The notes beneath the pieces are model-generated. The model made no database searches and had not been told where the DNA came from. It saw only the letters and a list, made by a program, of their open reading frames with translations. Positions 63,965-64,000 of a stretch of DNA of 64,000 bases are shown piece after piece. How positions within the stretch are numbered: position 1 is the stretch's first letter; the number at the start of each line of letters is the position of its first letter. The translations under genes were made by a program, and so were the position numbers. Origin of the DNA: Notospermus geniculatus (taxonomy: Eukaryota > Nemertea > Pilidiophora > Heteronemertea > Lineidae); NCBI GenBank assembly GCA_002633025.1, contig NMRB01000091.1, positions 87,233 to 151,232 on the forward strand. The letters run 5' to 3'.

Positions 63965-64000
63965 CTAAAAACAGATAATTCGTTTTATTGACAGGGAGGA

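Overview
This is a 64-kb piece of animal nuclear DNA. Genes are split into many short exons with GT-AG introns and UTRs, there are no bacterial-style operons, and introns and spacers are full of inverted-repeat (MITE-like) elements, a decayed LINE and a tRNA-like SINE. Products are bilaterian (nardilysin, GNL2, CENP-W, HMBOX1, AHI1/jouberin, USP14). The multi-TIR gene, the very frequent palindromic words TAGGCCTA and TACCGGTA and the repeat types suggest a marine invertebrate, perhaps an echinoderm or other invertebrate deuterostome. That placement is an inference and cannot be settled from the sequence alone. One unresolved base (n, position 28008) marks it as a draft assembly.

Layout, left to right. 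1-1880: 3' end of nardilysin (+). 1911-2520: a 55-bp tandem array directly behind it. 2850-3124: a TTAA-flanked piggyBac-type MITE. 4754-12161: complete GNL2 (-, 16 exons). It lies head-to-head, 298 bp between start codons, with a small three-exon CENP-W gene (+, 12460-15446) whose first intron holds a LINE remnant and tiny hairpin insertions. 18012-21452 (5' UTR exon near 23666): HMBOX1 (-), with large TIR elements in its introns, including three elements nested inside one another. 24429-28982: a TIR-SAM-TIR-TIR protein gene (+), head-to-head with HMBOX1. 30829-44195: AHI1/jouberin (+), about 32 exons. 44196-50255: gene-poor spacer containing a MITE built round 14 copies of CACCGCGGTG. 50256-57417: a large gene (-) whose exons each encode one degenerate EF-hand-pair repeat. 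60459-63964: USP14 (-), lacking its 5' exons, which lie beyond the window.

The genes do not form a pathway; they are unrelated housekeeping and developmental genes: ribosome assembly (GNL2), kinetochore (CENP-W), telomere or transcription (HMBOX1), ciliary transition zone (AHI1), proteasome (USP14), innate or NAD-related TIR signalling. Two head-to-head pairs (GNL2/CENPW and HMBOX1/TIR gene) could share promoters. Exon borders were placed by hand from splice signals, reading-phase continuity and remembered family sequences. Phases agree across every GNL2, CENPW, HMBOX1 and USP14 junction and across almost all AHI1 and EF-repeat junctions. The main uncertainties are the AHI1 first exon, the C-terminal end of the EF-repeat gene and one exon of the TIR gene at the n.
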